Source of the DNA: SZUA-430 sp044375275
Lineage (GTDB): Bacteria; Pseudomonadota; Alphaproteobacteria; Micropepsales; Micropepsaceae
Reading direction: 5' to 3'
Assembly (NCBI GenBank): GCA_044375275.1
Contig: JBILMZ010000192.1
Coordinates: 1-6,667 of the forward strand
DNA length: 6,667 bases
Part shown: positions 5,133 to 6,667 of the stretch, one piece after another
How positions within the stretch are numbered: position 1 is the stretch's first letter
Layout: each line of letters opens with the position of its first letter
Translations under genes and position numbers: made by a program
The notes under the pieces: model-generated
Databases searched by the model: none
Seen by the model: only the letters and a program-made list of their open reading frames with translations
What the model was told of the DNA's origin: nothing

Positions 5133-5177
5133 CCCCCTCCGGCCGGGCTACGCCCGTCCACCTCCCCCGCTAAAGCG
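5133..5177. repeat. Extragenic palindromic repeat remnant, cut by the IS
   Basis: Directly after the hydratase-like stop codon comes CCCCTCCGG, a hairpin CGGGC-TAC-GCCCG (5144-5156, extendable by two G-C pairs past one mismatch), then CCACCTCCCCCGCTAAAGCG up to the IS edge. From memory, repeats built as CCCTCCG, a variable stem-loop, CCACCTCCCCC, then a second C-rich/G-rich hairpin are common between genes in several alphaproteobacteria. Here the second hairpin's left arm and loop (CCCCCGC-TAAA-GCG) are present, but the remaining G-rich arm is missing exactly where the IS begins. Confidence 0.5.
5144..5156 (+). terminator. Possible terminator hairpin of the hydratase-like gene
   Basis: CGGGC (5144-5148) and GCCCG (5152-5156) form a short stable stem with loop TAC, 11 bases after the stop codon. 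No U-tract follows. It is the first hairpin of the extragenic repeat and may end transcription only weakly. Confidence 0.33.
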
Positions 5178-5193
5178 CTACCCTATGCACACA
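5178..5193 (+). repeat. Left terminal inverted repeat of the IS
   Basis: CTACCCTATGCACACA, an exact inverted copy of 6652-6667. Beyond it the two ends share only scattered bases (TTT at inner positions 19-21). The first three bases are the complement of the transposase stop codon TAG. Confidence 0.92.
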
Positions 5194-6541
5194 TCTTTGA
5201 GAGTGAATCCGGCTGTGATCTGCTTGAATCGCTCGAGGCCGTTTCGCATGGTGATCGGTCCTGGCGGGGCGGAAGAAGGGTAACCGTCCCAACCACCCAA
5301 ACGCGAGATGATCCACGTCGCCCATGCCAGAGACTTGTGCTTGTGCGGGTTGGACTGGAGAGCCGTTCTGGCGTTGTAGGGTTTCTCGATCTCGGACAGC
5401 GCCTCGATTTCCTGCGCTGTGAACGCAATGTCGGCAGGCTCCTTGCTTTTTCCGCTTCTTGACTGAACGAGTTGCAGCGTGATCGTTGCGGCGTGGACGA
5501 CAAGCGCCGTGAGTTTCATCAAGCGTTCGGCATCGGCGAGTTGACTGGATCCCAGATCCAAACCTTGCGACTTCATGAGCCTGAAGAGTTGCTCGATCAC
5601 CCAGCGTTGCCGATACCAGTCCACGATCTGCCAGGCTTGTTCCGGTGTGCCTACAGTGTGCGAGGTCAGCAATTGCCAATGAACGGGCTTTTGACCCTTG
5701 CGGGGATTTCTCTCCAGCACATCAACCACGGTAAGCGTCACTCTGTCGGGCATGCCCTTCGCGTCAGCTGTGTGTTGAGGTCGTCGCAGTTGGACGGTGC
5801 CGTAACGCAGCCGCAACTCGACGTCGCGTTCCGGTGCGTTGGGCGCTCGCGCCGGCAGTTTGATCGTTCGCAAACCCTGATCCGCCATGGCGTTTACGGC
5901 GTCCGACAGCTTGTTGCCGCAAGGCATGCTGCGATCATGATTGGCGCGGGTGAGCAGATGGAAGTTCTTCTCAGGCACACTTGCCCATTCATTGAAGATA
6001 TCGCTTTCGCGGTCAGCAATCACCGTGACCATGCTGGCTGCCGCCAGTATCAGCTTTGCGCTTTGCGCCGTCTCTTGCCACCGGCCAGATTCCTTCTGCG
6101 AGATGCCTCTCAACTCGTGTGGCTTTCGAACGAGTCCCCTGCGTGTCCAGATCTTTCCGCACACGGGCCCTAACAGGTTGCCTTGCGATGCATCGACGGC
6201 AATCATGACATGGGCCATGACACCCCGCGCATTGCCTCTGCCGATAACCCCGAGCTTTCGCCGGCGACCGGGTTCCGTCTTGAAGTGAACCTGGGTGGTA
6301 TCTTGAATCGCCAAAACGTGACGGCCTGTAACCGCCGTGCGGGTCAGTGTACTCCACCCCTCGATCAACCGCTCCAGTGTCACTTTTCGATTGGCAAAGA
6401 GCCGACAGAAGCGAACCGTTTGGCTGCGAACACCACCAGCAACCTGGCGAATACAGGATGATGCGCGCGAGACCAAACTGTCCAGAAACAACGCCCCCCT
6501 TTATCAAGACGGGCATCTCCAAACGAACCTGCGCTCAACAT
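5178..6541 (-). CDS. IS4-family transposase with an apparent -1 frameshift near its start
   Basis: The enzyme cuts and pastes the element using a DDE active site. The main open part begins at a TTG at 6491 (437 residues), but the family's opening GSFGDARLDK is in another frame just upstream. That part starts at ATG 6541, with GGAG 8 bases before it. Joining the frames by a -1 step in the six-G run (6494-6499) gives a 454-residue protein, close to Tn5 transposase (476). In joined numbering the catalytic residues are Asp81 (QDTTQ), Asp177 (IADRESD) and Glu317 in the YRQRWVIEQLF motif (YREK-like). Their spacing of 96 and 140 residues is close to Tn5 (91 and 138). The C-terminal region (SRLGGWDGY, then PGPITMRNGLERF) is intact. 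The break may be a mutation, a sequencing error in the homopolymer, or a slippage site. The stop codon TAG lies in the terminal repeat's outermost bases. Confidence 0.88.
6494..6499 (-). other. Six-G run where the transposase frame shifts
   Basis: On the minus strand AAA is followed by six Gs and CGTTG. Before the run the frame reads FGDARLDK; after it only the -1 frame gives LFLDSLVSR, the conserved continuation. One extra G would restore a single frame reading DKGGALFLDS. Confidence 0.75.
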
Positions 6542-6549
6542 GTCGTGCA

Positions 6550-6553
6550 CTCC
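6550..6553 (-). promoter_or_regulatory. Ribosome binding site of the transposase
   Basis: The minus strand reads GGAG, 8 bases before ATG 6541. It supports this ATG as the true start, ahead of the frameshift site and 50 bases upstream of the TTG that opens the long frame. Confidence 0.6.
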
Positions 6554-6651
6554 AGAATCACCAGCGTGCACTTCAATGAATCACCAAGTCTGCTGACCGA
6601 CGACAAAAATCACATGCATGAGTCACTACGTCGCGAAAACCCGCCAAAACT

Positions 6652-6667
6652 TGTGTGCATAGGGTAG
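6652..6667 (-). repeat. Right terminal inverted repeat of the IS
   Basis: The minus strand reads CTACCCTATGCACACA, identical to the left end. It finishes at the window edge, so one or more outer bases could be missing from view. Confidence 0.9.

Larger units (their letters stand above)
5178..6667 (-). mobile_element. IS4-family insertion sequence (IS50/Tn5-like), 1490 bp
   Basis: The element is bounded by perfect 16-bp terminal inverted repeats and contains one transposase gene filling nearly its whole length on the minus strand. Transposase motifs and catalytic spacing place it near IS50/Tn5 in the IS4 family. The right repeat ends on the last base of the window, so the target duplication cannot be seen. 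IS50-type elements usually duplicate 9 bp; the 9 bases left of the element are GCTAAAGCG. Base composition is lower in G+C than the flanking genes, consistent with acquisition from elsewhere. No passenger gene is present. Confidence 0.9.

Noticed and set aside
5472..6173. 233-codon plus-strand open frame inside the IS
   Set aside because: It is antisense to the DDE transposase core and shows no recognisable protein pattern; not a passenger gene.
5178..6667. Composite transposon or passenger-bearing element
   Set aside because: Only the transposase fits between the two inverted repeats, and no second IS copy or resistance gene is present.
1..6667. CRISPR array, toxin-antitoxin pair or defence island
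   Set aside because: No regularly spaced repeats, no Cas proteins, and none of the small genes resembles a known toxin or antitoxin.

Overview
The window looks like an ordinary chromosomal segment of a GC-rich alphaproteobacterium (order not resolved). The basis is the strong G/C preference at third codon positions, a DUF188 protein, an enoyl-CoA hydratase-fold enzyme, a lipoprotein whose C-terminal domain resembles alphaproteobacterial proteins I know, and candidate promoters resembling the Caulobacter-type TTG...GCTA pattern. An IS4-family insertion sequence fills the right end, and its base composition is visibly less GC-rich than its neighbours.

Layout, left to right. 1-576 (-): the first 192 codons of a periplasmic gamma-glutamyltransferase; the rest lies off the left edge. 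575-1606 (+): a P1-family (S58, DmpA/NylC-like) peptidase, divergent from the transferase, with the two start codons overlapping. 1622-2629 (-): a 335-residue outer-envelope lipoprotein convergent with the peptidase, 15 bases away. 2877-2953 (+): tRNA-Arg(ACG). 2954-3251: no gene seen. 3252-3470 (-): a 72-residue two-helix membrane protein. 3726-4253 (+): a YaiI/YqxD-family (UPF0178) protein. 4332-5132 (+): an enoyl-CoA hydratase/isomerase-family protein with PaaG-like active-site residues, preceded by a hairpin and a perfect palindrome. 5133-5177: part of an extragenic palindromic repeat. 5178-6667: an IS50/Tn5-like IS4-family element with 16-bp perfect terminal inverted repeats; its transposase reading frame is broken by an apparent -1 shift at a run of six Gs.

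Functional links are limited. The divergent transferase and peptidase are both predicted secreted or cytosolic hydrolases that mature by self-cleavage to expose an N-terminal threonine, and they share a start region, so coordinated expression is plausible. The other genes look like unrelated housekeeping or accessory loci. I did not find a convincing new multi-gene system. The most informative points are the overlapping start codons, the IS frameshift site, the IS landing inside a repeat hairpin, and the palindrome ahead of the hydratase-like gene.
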